This document shows positions 1-13,054 of a stretch of DNA of 64,000 nt, one piece after another (positions within the stretch are counted from its first letter, which is position 1; each line of letters opens with the position of its first letter). Source of the DNA: Rosa chinensis (lineage: Eukaryota > Streptophyta > Magnoliopsida > Rosales > Rosaceae); the NCBI RefSeq assembly GCF_002994745.2, contig NC_037089.1, positions 14,836,141 to 14,900,140 of the forward strand, in the 5' to 3' direction. A program made the translations under genes and the position numbers. Under the pieces are notes generated by a model, which was given only the letters and a program-made list of their open reading frames with translations, was not told the DNA's origin and ran no database searches.

Positions 1-234
1 ATTCTCATTCATAAAGACATTGGCTCTTACTGACTGTGACTAGAAACATAATTGTGATTAGGATTGGTGTAAACTTATCTTTGTATACATGCAAATTCTT
101 TGGTGCATTTCAGCAGGAATTAGGAAAACAAAAATATACTGCATGGAATGTATAGACAGCAAATGGGTGGACTGGTTTTCACTATAAACAGGACATAATA
201 TATGGGCTAAGCACACAAAAAGAGTAGTTGCGTC

Positions 235-3200
235 TCACTGAACTACATTACCCAATAAGCTGTTTGTTGAAGGTGAACTCTGGTCACTTAACCAAGGATC
301 ATGTACAGAAACAGGAGAGTTATCCTTCTCCTCCTTCATCGGAGCTAGGGAACTGTCCACCCTTAGTGAAACGATTGATCTCTGGCTTCTTATACTGGTC
401 TTCTTAGCAGTCAGACCACCCAATGACCTCTCACTTCCGTTATACGGTGATGAACAAGAGGATGCCACTGATGATGCTGTGCCTACATTCTCCTCCATCG
501 TGGCCCACCCACTGCGCCTGACATATTCTAGTTCTTCCGCAACTTCTGTCATAGAAGGCCTCATGTCGCTGTGAAAAGCAAGGCATCTGAATGCAAGCTC
601 GGCTACCTTGTTAATGGAGTAAAGAGTCCAAGCATCCCTATTTGGTTCGAGAAAAGGATCAACTATTTCATCCAAGCATCCTTTCCCTATTCTATCAATA
701 GCAAGTGCAGCCAAATTGATCTCGGTTTGAGGTCTAGCAAAATCAACCACCTTCATTGCGGTTATTATCTCTACTAAAACTACCCCGAAGCTGTAAACAT
801 CACTTCTATCAGAAAGATGGAAGTTTTGATGGTACTGAGGATCTACATAGCCTGGAGTCCCTTGTGGAGCTGTTGATATGCATGACAATTCTGTCATTCC
901 AAGTCTAGAAAGACCGAAATCTGCTACCTTTGATTTGTAGTTGAAGTCCAAAAGTATGTTGCTGGATTTGATATCTCTATGATAGATTGGTGGATTCATC
1001 TCAGAGTGGAGATAGGCTATAGCATTGGCAGTTTCAGAAGCAATTGTGAGCCTTATGGTCCATGGAAGTCCTTCTCCCCTCTCTCTTTGTAGATGTTGAG
1101 ATAGCGTTCCATTAGGCATATATTCATATACAAGTATCTGTTCGCCTCCCTCTATGCAGCAACCTAAGAGTCGCACTAGATTCGGGTGGCTCACGGAGGA
1201 GAGGAGTTTGATCTCATTCATGACTTGGTCAATGCTGTTAGAGTCTCGGTATTTAATCTTTTTTATCGCAACCCATTCATCATTGTGGAGTTTTCCTGCA
1301 TAAACTGTACCAAAGGCCCCTGTACCCAACCTCTGTTTCTCAGCAAAGCAATTAGTAGCTCTCTCTATTTCTTTAAAGGGATATAATGGAACACTGGAGC
1401 CTGCAGCTTCAGATAGAAGGCGCCTTGCACTCAGCTGGTTTTTTAAGCAAGTGGAACGCTTACGAAGATAGTAACAGATAAGAAATAGACCAGCCATTAA
1501 TAAAGCTCCAGCAATAAACCCTACAAAGAAGACAGAGCAATGCAATACACGAAACTAATTAAAATGTACCATATACTCGCTTGTATATCTAGAGAACATA
1601 ACAAAAAAATGAAATTTTATCAAATATTGTTCAGACATGATTCATATCTCATGTATATGAGAGAACCACATTGTATTACCGTTCACTTGAGATACTGATT
1701 TGAGAGTTTTTTGAAGTCTTTCATGAAAAAACGTGTAAAATTTTTGTTAGTTTGCCATTTAGCTAAATCATTATTCTCGAGATTTTAACCTGCTAATTGT
1801 TCCACAACAATCAAGCAAGGAATGTGTGTTGCATGGAAATAGTGATAGACAGACTACTAGAAAAACAAATATCAGAAGCACGCAGAAACATGCACCACAT
1901 TCGGATAAAAATGTGGAGAACCAATGCATCTGCAACTTGAATTTTCTGAAGGGTCTTTTCTGAATGGGTTTATTTTTAAGGGCACCTTTTTAGGATTCCA
2001 AACCAGGGAAACCATGGGACAAATGAAAACAAATAAATCATATGGCTTAGACTCTGAAAATTAAAGTCAATTACTGCAACTACAAGTAGTTAACATACAT
2101 TTTTGGTATGATTTCAAGTTTCAACCAGACTTAAACAACTAAGATAGCTTTTACTCTTTTAGCAGAGGTATGCAAGTAGTTTTCTTTAAAGAAAACTGAA
2201 ACCATAAATTAAGAAAGCGAGAGGTAAAAGAACTGAGAGATGATAAATTAAGAAAAAGGGAAAAGACTACAAAGCTTACCTGCAATAAGAATACCAACTC
2301 TTCCCCCAAAACGTCCAGACAAGTACCTTGAAGCATTGCATTCAGAAACTGAAGACATGACAACCAGTATAAAATGATTAGAAACATTACATTATGAAAT
2401 TCTAAAGCTATATAGGTATCAGGAATATGGGCTACATTATCCAAGTTCATGCAATTACAGATGCAATTAGTGGCCCATAATCACAATTTCCACTTGTATA
2501 AAAATGTCAGTTTCCAACTAGAACCTTTCATATACAGGCCATTTGCATACTTTATACTTATTCTGAGAAAAGAGATGATTGAAAAAGCAGCGGTGCAGCA
2601 GAACCAGAATCACAACACAAGTACAAATTCTGGTCGAACTTGCAAGTGCATAAGATTATCACCTCAATTAGTACTTCTCCTAGCAAGCTTAGACATATTA
2701 CTTATTCTCCTAGCAAGCTTAGATATATTACTTAATGCCTTTTAACATAATAATCTCATTAATCAGTACCAGATTGTTGAAACTTAAAACTCATAGAAAA
2801 TGAATACACGGATAGCAACTGTAGCTATTACAAGTCTACTCTTCCCCTTAATCTATTTATCCAAAGTCCAATTTATTTAGTAAATGCATGTGCTTTACCA
2901 AATATCCCTCCATAAATAAACATGGAATATTAGCCTAAACATTTGACTTTCGGACGATTCTTTGGTTACAAGGAGAACAATTCACAACAAAAGGAATAAA
3001 AAACTCGACATAAATTATGGCGAAAGAATATTATAAAAATTTCATAGCAACTATGCAAGGTCTATATTCCATCGGACTCTAAATTCCCCCTCAAATTATG
3101 GTCTAAATTAGTCACATCTAATTAGTCATCTACAAGTACATTACCAGATTTTAGGCCATACCGATATTTTTCGAATAACAAAATCAAATCGAATTTGGCT

Positions 3201-4114
3201 GCAAAGTCTACCATGACTTGGTGGCCAAATACACCACAAAATTCATTGCAATTGGACCAAATTAGAATTTTCCCAAAACCAAATGATGACGTGTCAGACC
3301 AAGAGTCGTAAAACGACGCCGCAGAAAGCAAAGTTTCCAAAGAGTCAAAAGAAAAAAAAAACAGGTTGACTAGACTGACTGACTAACCTCTCCGGCAACC
3401 CGTCCCGTTTCTGAACCCGTCGCCGTGATATCCTTCCTTACATCGGCAGCGGATCCCCGGAGTTTTCCTCCCGCCGAGCTTAACGTCCGTACGCGTGGCA
3501 TTGCCAGCGCAATCACCGGGGGAGCCCTGAACCCACCAGCCCAACTCGATCGTCCCAAACTGGAGCGACAGCGCCGAGTTCTTACCGGAATTAAGCACAA
3601 TGGATCCGAACAAGTACGTACAGTTGTACCCTTTCAAGTCACTATATTCCATAATCTCCGACCCTTTATTCTCGTGAGATAAACAGCTTATGTTGCCTTT
3701 TCTAGCTGTACAGTTTTTCAAACCGAACTGTTTTTGAACGAAGTCCACCGGAATGTAGCAGCCGTTTTGAGAGTTTGGGCAGCTCTGAAGAAGCAAGCTG
3801 TTGTTCCAAGTTGGGCCGAAGTTTTCGCCGAACAGGTCTCGTATAGATTCGACCCGTCTGTCACATTTTGCCCGGAGATCGAGGAAGATGCTGGTTGAGG
3901 TTATGTTCTGGACTGTGAAATTGCTGATCGAGATGGCGCTGTTAGAGCAGTTCAATTGGATTTTGCACCCGTCTGAGAACCCGAACGGGTACGGAACCGG
4001 CTTGGCAGACTTTCCGGATCCGCATGTGGTTGTGCAGTTCTGCTTCTGGGCTTTGGATACGGAGGCTATGAGGAGCAGAATCACAAGGTTTTTGCTCATG
4101 AGGAAATGATTCAT
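235..4114 (-). CDS. WAKL14: WAKL14-like wall-associated receptor kinase (3 exons)
   Basis: Plasma-membrane receptor-like Ser/Thr kinase. Exons read by eye: 4114-3388, 2348-2280 and 1520-235. Each junction has GT/AG and the phases agree, giving about 693 aa, close to the roughly 700 aa of Arabidopsis WAKL14. The start at 4114 is chosen because a signal peptide (LVILLLIASVSKA) follows it directly; an in-frame ATG at 4198 would add 28 residues in front. The ectodomain is Cys-rich (GUB_WAK type) and ends in an EGF-like CRCKEGYHGDGF stretch. Exon 2 and the start of exon 3 encode the transmembrane helix. The kinase has GTGAFGTVY, VAIKK, YHRDIKSSN and DFG, followed by GTPGYVDPQYH, so it is an active-type RD kinase. 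The C-terminal tail (DPWLSDQSSPSTNSLLGN) is typical of the WAKL14/20 subgroup. Cell-wall pectin sensing is known for WAKs and is only inferred here. WAKL20 is the alternative name. Confidence 0.93.
2664..2735. repeat. short tandem duplication in WAKL intron 1
   Basis: Two adjacent copies of a roughly 32-base unit (TCTCCTAGCAAGCTTAGA followed by an AT-rich tail) differ by one or two bases. It lies within the intron between exons 1 and 2 of the receptor kinase. No function is apparent. Confidence 0.6.
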
Positions 4115-4198
4115 GTTGAACCTCAAATCATTGGCTTCCTTCCTGTAAAAGTAGATGTCAAGTAAGATTTTGACATATATGTTGAGGATGAAGTTCAA

Positions 4199-7100
4199 AT
4201 ACCCAAGAAGCTAGAAATATCAAGTGAGCAATTAAAGGCTCTGCTCTTTGATTTCTGGGTATTTGGGAAAAATAATTAAGGAAGCTTGAAAACTGAGCAA
4301 TTAAAGATGACAGTTGGGAGGCCATCTATACCAATAAATAAGGTCTAACCTCTGGGAGCGTCTTCAATGGGATTTGGAGTAATTACTCTGTCTCCTCTGC
4401 ATGTAAATTAAGTGCTTTGATTATAGTTCTGGTTCTTCTTCAGCTTCTTGATCATGAGAGAGTTTCAAAACCAGAAAAAAAGCTCTTCTTATTTTCCTTG
4501 CCACAGCTCTCTGCAACTCCAAGAATGTAAAATGGGTGGTACTCAAAACTGCCAAATGTTGTGTATTCTTTTTGGTGGAATGACACAGATGCCTTTCTGT
4601 AGAAGCAAATGAACAAAGCGTTTTTTTTTTTTTTTTTTTTTTCTGGTACAGAAATGGGCTTGTAGAGAATGGGAAATTACAGAGATCGATTGGAATGTTG
4701 TGGTCAGCTTGGCTAATTATAAATGGTTTGACTGACACAGATCAACAATTGTTGGATTTAAATTATTAACCATGACTGCTTCCATTCGACGAAGGTGGGG
4801 AAGTGGGTCTCACTAGTTAACAGCCTCAGCTCCACTATGTTCCCCTCTCGTGCTTTTCTATTTTTTCTTTTTTAATGGCTTAAAAGAAATGTCATATTCT
4901 TCAAGCATGGGGGTGATGGGGATGTACTCACCTTTCTGCTTCTTTGATTAGTTTATGCTGGGCTAACTTCCACTCCTATAATCCTCTGTATTGCCAGACG
5001 TGGCTGCCGTGAAGAAGATGAAGAACGTCGATCAAGAGTTTGACGAAAATACCCATGAGAGCCGAAAAAGTCCAGTTGCACTGTCCAACACGGTAGGGTA
5101 ATAAAACTGGTCTGTTTCCCATTTTCACTCGAGCACCACAAATTTGCTATCACTTTTGTTCTGTGGCCTGTGGTTATTATAGTAACACCTGAAAAGGTGA
5201 GAAATTTCCCGCCAAACGTGCATGAAAAGAAGAAGACCATGATCTTGAGCGATAGCCGGCGCCCCTGGGTTTTGACCTTTGTTTAGGGTCACAAAAGACC
5301 AACTAATTGCTTTTAGAACCCAGAGTAGAAGTGACCGAATTATAAGAATTATATTATCACCGCATGTACACCATGATCTTGTTCCTTCTTTCTTATATGT
5401 ATAATCAAGTAAATTGCTGGTCAATGGTCATAGTCTTTTGGCCAGCTTCTCGATCATTTGCTGCAACCAACATATAGATTTTTTTTTTTCCTCCCTGAAT
5501 TCTTTGTATAATATGTTTATATTCATATATACATACCTGGTCATGGTGTTGTTATCTTCTTTGGTTCTGTTTTTTAGGGCACCTTTGAGGCGTGATTAAA
5601 GGGGCCTTGCGTAGAAAATTTGTACGGGGACAAAATCCATCGCATCACTGTGGACATCGTGACTTTTCTTTCACATAATTAGTCAAAGTAAATGATATGC
5701 AGATTTGATGCGGTTCCTCATTATAACATCGTCAATGTTAATCGTGTATTTAACTGTTTATACATGTCTATAATGATTTGATTTTTGATCGATAAAAGAG
5801 TCTATCATTCTGAGTTTTATATATTTACGCCAAAACCATTGGCAAGACATCTAGATGAGTAGATTGCCTCGTCCATCTCTATCTACTTTTTTTTTAAGTG
5901 CTAGTTGAACGAAATGCAAGTGATGTTCTGTTTTATGAAGAGGAGAGAAAAAAGACGTTTATATTTTAACGACTTCGTCGAAGAGATAGTAAGACTTCAG
6001 TATAAACAATCCTACAAGTGGTGCAGTAGAAGAACAACTAACTTCATAATATAATCTCTTTCAATTCGAAATGTCATTAGCGTTAGTAGTGTTGGTGTAC
6101 TTTTACTCAATGTTTAGCAGGAGTATGTCCTTTTTAGGATCCGATGGAAACGAAACGAGCCAAGCAATCTTAAAGAAGGCTTGACTACCCAATCTTAAAC
6201 ATTATGGTACGTGTGTGGACAACGTCATTACCGTGGAGGAGGGGCATATCAATTCATATATATAGCCAAAATGGTTGACCAATGACCCCCAAAAAATTTG
6301 ATGGTAATTACTTGATGTCGATCGACGAGTTGATTTAGGTCATCCTTAAGAGGTAATATCTACAGAATATCAATAATATACCGAAATTGGTTTACTCATT
6401 AAAGTTGTATAAAAGAAAGATAACAAACGGGCTAAATAACTTTCACTTTTACGTACTATTACTAATTATCGGTAGGAAATAGACATAAAATGATCAATGT
6501 TGAGCGATTGAGCTACAAGCCTACAAGCTGTAATTTTATTTTGCTTGTCAATTTATTATCTTAACTTCTTCATGAGTACGAGACAGAGCTTAGGTTTATT
6601 TTGCTTCTTATGTTGTTATTATCTTAATTTTTTAAAAACAGTTCATCGAATTAACATCTTACCTTATCATCAATCTTTGTGCGCCTCTCACTAGCCACAA
6701 CTAGCTAGTTTCCATCTTCTATAAATGCCATGACCTAGCATTTCTAGGATAGCAACAAAGACTGTGGGACAGATCGAGTCTCTCGTGCAAGGGTTGTTGA
6801 TAGAACTATTTCAGTGATCTCATCGATCAGCATCCAAAACTTGCCGTTGGAATTGGTTCAACGACTTCTCAAAGTCCTTTGGTATTTATTTCAATTTCCT
6901 TGCATCACTATTATACTACTTATCATTCTCGTGTCTCATTAATTTGGCTCCATTATTGAGCTCAGCTTGCATTTACTGGTCTTTTCTTAAGTTAAGCATT
7001 GGCTTGGAAATGGTGCTTTCACTCAACAAAGCTGTGTCTGTGGCCGTTGGAGTGAAGTAGGTGCCAAAACCACTACTGGTGCCCAGAAAATTACAGGCAA

Positions 7101-8100
7101 ATACTAAATTAATTACTTGACTGGGATCATTCTACATTGAAAGTTTTCCATGACGAAGGTCACATGCACATTGCCATCAAAAATAGACAGGCTTTGAAAA
7201 ACAAAAATTAGGAGATGGCCGGGTATATGTGATAAGTTAACAAACTATTGTCATTGGTGTGCAGAATAGTCTTCATATATACCTAGCTAGCTAACCAAGG
7301 CTTCTAAGATTTGATTGATAATTGTTAGTTTAAGATTCACCAATCTTGGATCGATTTTCTTCAAAGAGATTTCATTTGTACTTGATCACAAATTTGTCGG
7401 TGCATTTTATGGTAGAAGGTTTAGGTCTGAATGGTTGTCAAATTGATTAACGGGACTCATCTTGTCCCATAATCAAATATATTGATTGGTGTTTTCTTTG
7501 GTGATTAAGAACCTGTAAAATTTGTGAAAGTCACGATGATATATAGCTCTAGTTTCCAAAATTCTATCTTTATGATTGAGATTTCAAGTTTAAATTCACA
7601 CAAATCATGTATGTGGTAATATGATTGACTTTAGAATTTTACGAAGTCTCTAGCAATTTTGTTAACAAATTTTTATTTTTCGTTTGTGAAGTCTTGAGCA
7701 TTTGAAGGTTTTCCTTCGATGCTCAAATAGCTAGTTATTGAAACTCTTTACCTAAAAGCAACAAATTTAGGTTACTAATCCTAAGGGTTGGTGGACTGAT
7801 AAGCTCCATTGACCATTCCCATGGACTCCAAAAGACCATAGGTTATAGTGCTAGTGGAGTTTAGTCGGCAGAACGATAGTAAAATGAGTTGTAAAATGGT
7901 CAAATCCCCACCTACTATACAACCCTTAATTTAACCGTTGCAAGAGATTCTTGTAACCGCTATTTTTCTTATTTCATCTTTAGTTACATCAACTTCATGA
8001 TTACTCTAGCGCGCGGAGTCTAAAGGAACGCATCTTATGTTCAAAAAACAATTTACAGTAATTCAAGCCCAAGGTCATCCTTCCCCCCATAGGGCTCAGA
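4199..8100. other. intergenic region, AT-rich
   Basis: About 3.9 kb between the receptor kinase start and the promoter of the next gene. The first several hundred bases must include the receptor kinase promoter, but I could not place a convincing TATA box. A run of about 22 T lies near 4620-4642. Open frames here are short and have no recognisable motif. I see no RNA gene and no clear transposon ends. Confidence 0.6.
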
Positions 8101-8115
8101 ACCATTTCGCACAGT

Positions 8116-8216
8116 CCGGCCCAATACCCAAAGCTCTTATGTTCTACTCGCACAAACCAGCGTCGTCGTTTTGAGTCGATTAAACCTGAAAACCGAAACC
8201 CTAAAACCCTAGTCGT
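8116..8216 (+). promoter_or_regulatory. site II and telo-box promoter elements
   Basis: GGCCCAAT (a site II, TGGGCC/Y-type motif on the minus strand) at about 8118-8125 is followed by AAACCCTAAAACCCTAG (telo-box) at about 8196-8212, some 45 bases before the ATG at 8256. In plants this pair is known from promoters of ribosomal-protein and ribosome-biogenesis genes. The motifs are seen directly; their activity is inferred. Confidence 0.6.
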
Positions 8217-8255
8217 ACCCAAAACTCTCCTCAGACAAAAAGGGGTCGGATTCCG

Positions 8256-9883
8256 ATGTCGGACAGAGAAGATTACGACTCCGACGCGCCGGAGGAGTTC
8301 ACGGCCGAGCAGGTGATCCAACTCTACCAAATATAGTTTTAAAGTTCAGAGATTTAATTTCAGAAATCAAAAAGCTTGGAACTTGTTCCTTACCCTATTT
8401 GTTTTGATGATTACAGGGAATACAACAGGAACAAGAACTGAGTAAGCTTCAGAAAGAGAATAAGGCGAGGTATATGACTCGAGCACCGTCTTGATTTTGA
8501 TTATGGTTTCGTTTGGTTGCTTTGAAATGTGGGAGTTTGATTCATTTGAGCTGAGTTCTTATGAAAATTGATTTACTTGAGCTGAGTTTCTCAATTTCAA
8601 GAGGTTAAATGCCCGAAATATTGGTAATCGAAACACTGTTTATTGTTTTTTGTAGTATTTATTAAAGGGCTATTACCTTCTGTCCAATTTGTTTCATCAA
8701 GACAGATAATTATGCTTTTTAAGAAGATAAGTTTGAATCTCTGTTGTTAAATGGAATAGACAGTAGAATTAGTTGGATAACATTGAAGTTGTGAATGGTG
8801 GTTGAAGGCATATATGAAAGTTTCCTTTACCCCATTGTTTTGTTCTTTTGATGCCAGTAGAAAGTTTGGGAAGTTTAATGCTTTGATTATACGGTGGAAT
8901 CCGATTACATGACTATAGAAACTTAGCATGTTTGCTGCTATACTAATGGTATTTATATCAGTAACTAAGATAAACTGAAGCCGACAGGAAGTAATGGCAT
9001 GGAATTTGTAGGAGTGCTTTATAAATCAGTGCATATTTTTGAATATATAGCACTTACATGTCAGATTAGACCATGCATATACCTATCTGTTGACATGATT
9101 TGAAAAGTTTGTAACAAAATTTAAGGGAGTTTGGAGTGGTGTGTGTGCACACTATAGTTTCCATATTTTGCATCTACTTTGGATATCAAGTGTAACAGCA
9201 TTTGATATTTACTTTTCAAATAGGGTTGCTCGTGAAGGAAAAGAACGTCGTAGAAAATGGGCCCAGAAGAAAACACCACGGAAATCTACTGTTGAAAGTG
9301 TTCAAGATGTTTCTGAAAATGAAACACACCAAGAATCTTCCATGGGCACTGCAGGGATGCTTCCTCCTAACATTGTTGAACTACTTGCAGCTCGTGAGAA
9401 GTATGACTCTGTTTTTACACTGTTTCTGTGTGTGTGAAGTATTACGATTTCCTTCACTATTTGTGTGTATGTGTGTGTTTTTATCATTAGTTATGAGATT
9501 ATAACTAGATAGTCACATTCCATGTGCAGGCAAGTTTTCTCAGACTCTGAGGATGAGAAGGCTGACTCGAAATCTACTAAGAAGAAGAAAAAACGAAAAA
9601 GCTCAGGGTAAGGGACCTCTTCTTTTATGACACAGAAAGAAATACTTTTAAAATTGCCATGTTCTGAATGAAAATTGTGTGTTTCGTTAACTTGTGGTTT
9701 TGCAGGGTTGATGCTATTATTCTGAATCAGACAGCTCCTCCTCCATGCTTAGAGAAGTCCTTGGAATTCTTGAAGAAAAGGAAAATGCAGATCCCCAGAT
9801 CACAAGCAGTGTTGAACAACTCGAACCAAGCATTACGATTTCTCACTTCTTCAGGCGTGTTAAGTAAAAAACTGACAAACTAA
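8256..9883 (+). CDS. small basic nuclear-type protein, unknown function (5 exons)
   Basis: Exons 8256-8312, 8417-8469, 9224-9400, 9530-9607 and 9706-9883 join with correct GT/AG signals and phase to give 180 aa. The protein starts acidic (MSDREDYDSDAPEEFT). It then has a very basic stretch (REGKERRRKWAQKK), a conserved-looking ELLAAREKQVF, a second acidic patch (SDSEDE) followed by KKKKKRKSSG, and a C-terminal block ending in NSNQALRFLTSSGVLSKK. Alternating acidic and Lys-rich tracts suit a nuclear or nucleolar protein, and the telo-box promoter fits a ribosome-biogenesis role, but that is inference. I do not recognise the family by name. Introns are 0.1 to 0.75 kb, the longest after exon 2. 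Confidence 0.82.
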
Positions 9884-11334
9884 AAATGTCAGCATCCTTT
9901 TCTTCTCAATGTATGCTTCTGTATTGTTATTCTCTCACTGATCATACTGGCTCCTGATGAGCATTTAGAAATGATTGATGAACAAATGGAGTGATCATGC
10001 CCAAGGGTTAATCCTTGAAGTTATGGAATCTGCAATTTTGTTGTAATTGCATTGTTCTCACATTAATCGTGCCAGTATTTTCTTACTCTTTTTCAGTGAT
10101 AAAAGCAAGTGTTTCACCGCCTCTTGTTCCCCAGGCTCCTTTGTCTTTTGAGTTGCATAAACTTATTATACTCCCTTTTGATTTGCTTCCTTACTTGCTC
10201 AAGATTTTAAAATTTATATTTGGTCATTTTCCCACCGTTATTCTCTAATTTCTCTGGTAACTTTTGTTTTGGGTCGGAGGCTTGAGAATTAGGGAATCCA
10301 GTGGATTATTGGAGGCATTACCATGTTGCATATTCTTCATTTCATTGGTGGTTCCCAATTGAAAATTCAGGTTTATTGCCAATTGAAAAACAAGCTCTTG
10401 TTGAAGATCACCCCACCTTCTTCTGATAGGAGGATCTGAATTCACTATAGTCATTATGATTACACACTATATTTTAGTGCCTTGGTGGTATTCCACATAA
10501 TTTTAGATCATTAAAAGACAACATGTTCTATTGTTTCCCTTCAATTGGTTCACGCCCTTAGTGCGGCAAAAAGTTTTTTGTCCGACTTATCCTCCATGAG
10601 TTATTTTGTTGTTTGCTCTGGATTCATGCACAACGTAAAGGACCGTTGAGGCCCCTGGAGTGCCTCATCTGTTACTGGTAGGGTTTGGTCCTTTGCTCAT
10701 TGCCGGGGGTTTGATTGCTAAAAGCTCAGTATGCGTAAGCTTGATGAATAGAGAGCACCGGCTTTGGTCGTCATCTCGCTGCAGGGATCCATCAATTATA
10801 GATCTTTAGCAAGAACTTAAATTTGGATATTAAGAATGAGATTTTATGTGCCCATCTTACAAAGTTTCATTCTACGGATTGGATTATGTTGGTGGTGGCT
10901 ATAGATGGTTTAAAGCATAACTAGCATCGATTTAAGCAAGAAGATATGCAACAATTTAAGCAGACTGGTTTAACTAGCATTTAGGAACAAAGCTGCAGCT
11001 TATTAGACTCCATCAGGAGTCTTTGCAGTTCATTTTTTCAAAGGTTGTTTATGATCCACAATTAATTTAACATATGAGATCAGTGGTAAAACAACACTAA
11101 ATACTCGTTAGATTGGAGGAAAGCATAACATAGTGGTAAGTAGTAGTTCCATAACTAGTTTAAGCCATAGTGATGAACCAGCAATTAGCAGCAAAGGCTT
11201 CAGCTTCATACATACAGACCTCATCAGTAGTCTTGCAAGGTTGTTCAAGACATACAATCGATCTAGAAGGATTCATACATTACATGGTCAAAAACTACAA
11301 GATGTTTTAATTGATCAACGAAGTGGTAGATCAA
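9884..11334. other. 3' flank and intergenic region
   Basis: About 1.45 kb between two convergent genes. The first part is probably the 3' untranslated region of the plus-strand gene. The stretch 10600-10800 is slightly richer in GC, but no frame stays open with recognisable content. No transposon ends or RNA gene seen. Confidence 0.5.
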
Positions 11335-11667
11335 CTATGGGGAAGAGAAACTGTCCTCCTGGTCCAACCATGAGGCGATGCCAGTCTTAGTAGAAGTAGC
11401 TTCTTGTAACTCTGAGCTTCCCATCAGAGCTTGAAAAGCTGTTTTGACCTTTCTCAAGTTCTTATAGTGGCGGATCCGTCTAAGAACCACGTCTCTGTCC
11501 AAGGCAGCTGCTGCTTTAGAATTGGAGGAGGATTTCAAGTAGAGCTGGCTTGTGATGGAGTCACTCCGTACTTGATCATCACCATCTTTTGAGTGATTCT
11601 GCTTCTGCAGATCAGACTCTGATGAGAAAGATGGTTGTTGATGAGCTTTGGAAATGATGAAAGCCAT
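11335..11667 (-). CDS. small plant protein of unknown function, single exon
   Basis: An intact 110-aa frame on the minus strand. It has a Ser- and polar-rich N-terminal half (FSSESDLQKQNHSKDGDD) and a basic helix-like segment near residues 60-85 (DRDVVLRRIRHYKNLRKVKTAFQALM), ending in an acidic SWLDQEDSF tail. No signal peptide or membrane segment. A good TATA box sits about 55-65 bases before the ATG, which supports a real gene. The RRIRHYKNLRKVKTAF block resembles small stress- or growth-responsive proteins seen across eudicots, but I cannot name the family. Function unknown. Confidence 0.7.
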   Translation of the reverse strand: MAFIISKAHQQPSFSSESDLQKQNHSKDGDDQVRSDSITSQLYLKSSSNSKAAAALDRDVVLRRIRHYKNLRKVKTAFQALMGSSELQEATSTKTGIASWLDQEDSFSSP

Positions 11668-11719
11668 TTATGTAGGCTGAAGGGGAAGGTGAGACTATGG
11701 AAGCCTTGTGCCTCAGTGG

Positions 11720-11734
11720 GGTTTATTTATAGAG
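11720..11734 (-). promoter_or_regulatory. TATA box of the 110-aa protein gene
   Basis: On the minus strand the sequence reads CTCTATAAATAAAC, a near-ideal plant TATA box, about 55-65 bases upstream of the ATG at 11667. That leaves roughly 30 bases for the untranslated leader. Confidence 0.65.
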
Positions 11735-11739
11735 GGAAT

Positions 11740-12405
11740 TGAAAACAGCCAAACAGGTAGCGGTGGTTTTGTGTAATTTATTGCATTTATTTTTGTCCTA
11801 GTGGTTTAGTGGTTTTAGAGGTTTCTGGGTTCTCCAAGCCAGTGGTTTCTTTCTCAAAAGTTTGAGGGTTAGCTTTAGCGTTGGACTACACGGCAGGTGT
11901 CTGCACCAAACCAATAGCCACAGCAAACCATGGACACTGGTGATTAGCCGACTCAAAGGTAACGGTTTCATTTTCTTTCTGTTTTGTTTCTTTCTTTGGT
12001 CACAGTTTTTGGTTTGCCAACATCATCACCCTTTTTTTTGCCCAGTGTTTCAAACTAATAAAATCAGTAATTTGATGTAGAATAACAAACTGCAAAGATC
12101 GAAAATAATGATCGGTTTCTTTTTCTTTCTGAAAAGGTGGAGCAAATGCCCGTCTTTTACCCCAAAAGCTGATAGCTATAGTTGCAAATTGCACTCTTCT
12201 TATCTCATGCAACCTTTGTATGTCAAAAGATCGTCATACCAAATTACCGATCATGGTTATACAAGAAACTAATAAATGCTGTTGAGATTGAAAATGTTAC
12301 GGTAATAAAAACTAACTCGCTGTAATAAGATATTTATAAATTTGAATTATAATTAAAATACGTCAGACATTCAATATTTTTTAATATATATAATTTGTTG
12401 AAGGT
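11740..12405. other. intergenic region
   Basis: Upstream flank of the minus-strand 110-aa gene. AT-rich with short random frames; nothing further identified. Confidence 0.5.
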
Positions 12406-12406
12406 C

Positions 12407-12575
12407 TGCTCACCTAAGGGACAGTTTTTAAGGGATTATGAGGGACAAATGAATCTGATGGCTGAAAATAAATGCACAGTTCAAAGTTGTTATAATTTCT
12501 GTTTTTATATCTAATACATGTGGTTGAGATATATTTATCCCTCATAGTCCCTTAAAACTATCACTTAAGTGAGCA
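12407..12575. mobile_element. MITE candidate with inverted ends
   Basis: The ends match in inverted orientation. The left begins TGCTCACCTAAGGGACAG and continues with TTTTAAGGGATTATGAGGGA. The right end, read on the minus strand, begins TGCTCACTTAAGTGATAG and continues with TTTTAAGGGACTATGAGGGA. The element is about 170 bases with no coding capacity. I could not find a clear target-site duplication, so the superfamily is not assigned. Confidence 0.6.
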
Positions 12576-13050
12576 AATATTGAATAAATGATTTCTTCAA
12601 GTTGAAGGGAGCCATGATGAGCCATGAGTACGGGGGCGGTTGTTTTTGTTAGCCACGTGAAGAGTGATGGGGTGATATCATCGTCGGAATCTCATGTATC
12701 GCCGTCCGTACCGTATTACATGTATCAGGTTGTTGTTCGTTGGCCCAGGCAGAACCTTATCCTCATTTCTTTGTAAATTATGACAACATGTGCACACGTG
12801 TTGAATTGTTTTCGTTTACACGAGGTGGCTGAGAAATAGAACAAGCACGCGTGTCTCACCATCACAATGATATGAGGAGCATCATATAGATACTATAAAA
12901 TCCCATTGGTCTATAGACATCTGGTTGTAACTATAGTTAACCTAAAAAATGTACGATTTAGATGATCGAATTATATTGTAAATTGGTTGGAACAAGTATG
13001 TTATTTTTTTTTTTTAAGAAACATTATTAATAGATTTACATCTATCGATC
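12576..13050. other. intergenic region
   Basis: AT-rich DNA without convincing reading frames or repeat ends. A run of about 11 T lies near 13005-13015. Confidence 0.4.
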
Positions 13051-13054
13051 ATTC

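Noticed and set aside
3425..4109. Plus-strand frames opposite the receptor kinase first exon
   Set aside because: Antisense shadows of a well-supported coding exon.
4421..4738. 105-codon minus-strand frame with a Lys run
   Set aside because: The Lys run is a poly-T tract of the plus strand and no family motif is present.
8190..8215. Possible interstitial telomere repeat
   Set aside because: Only about two imperfect AACCCTA units close to a start codon; a telo-box promoter element is the better reading.
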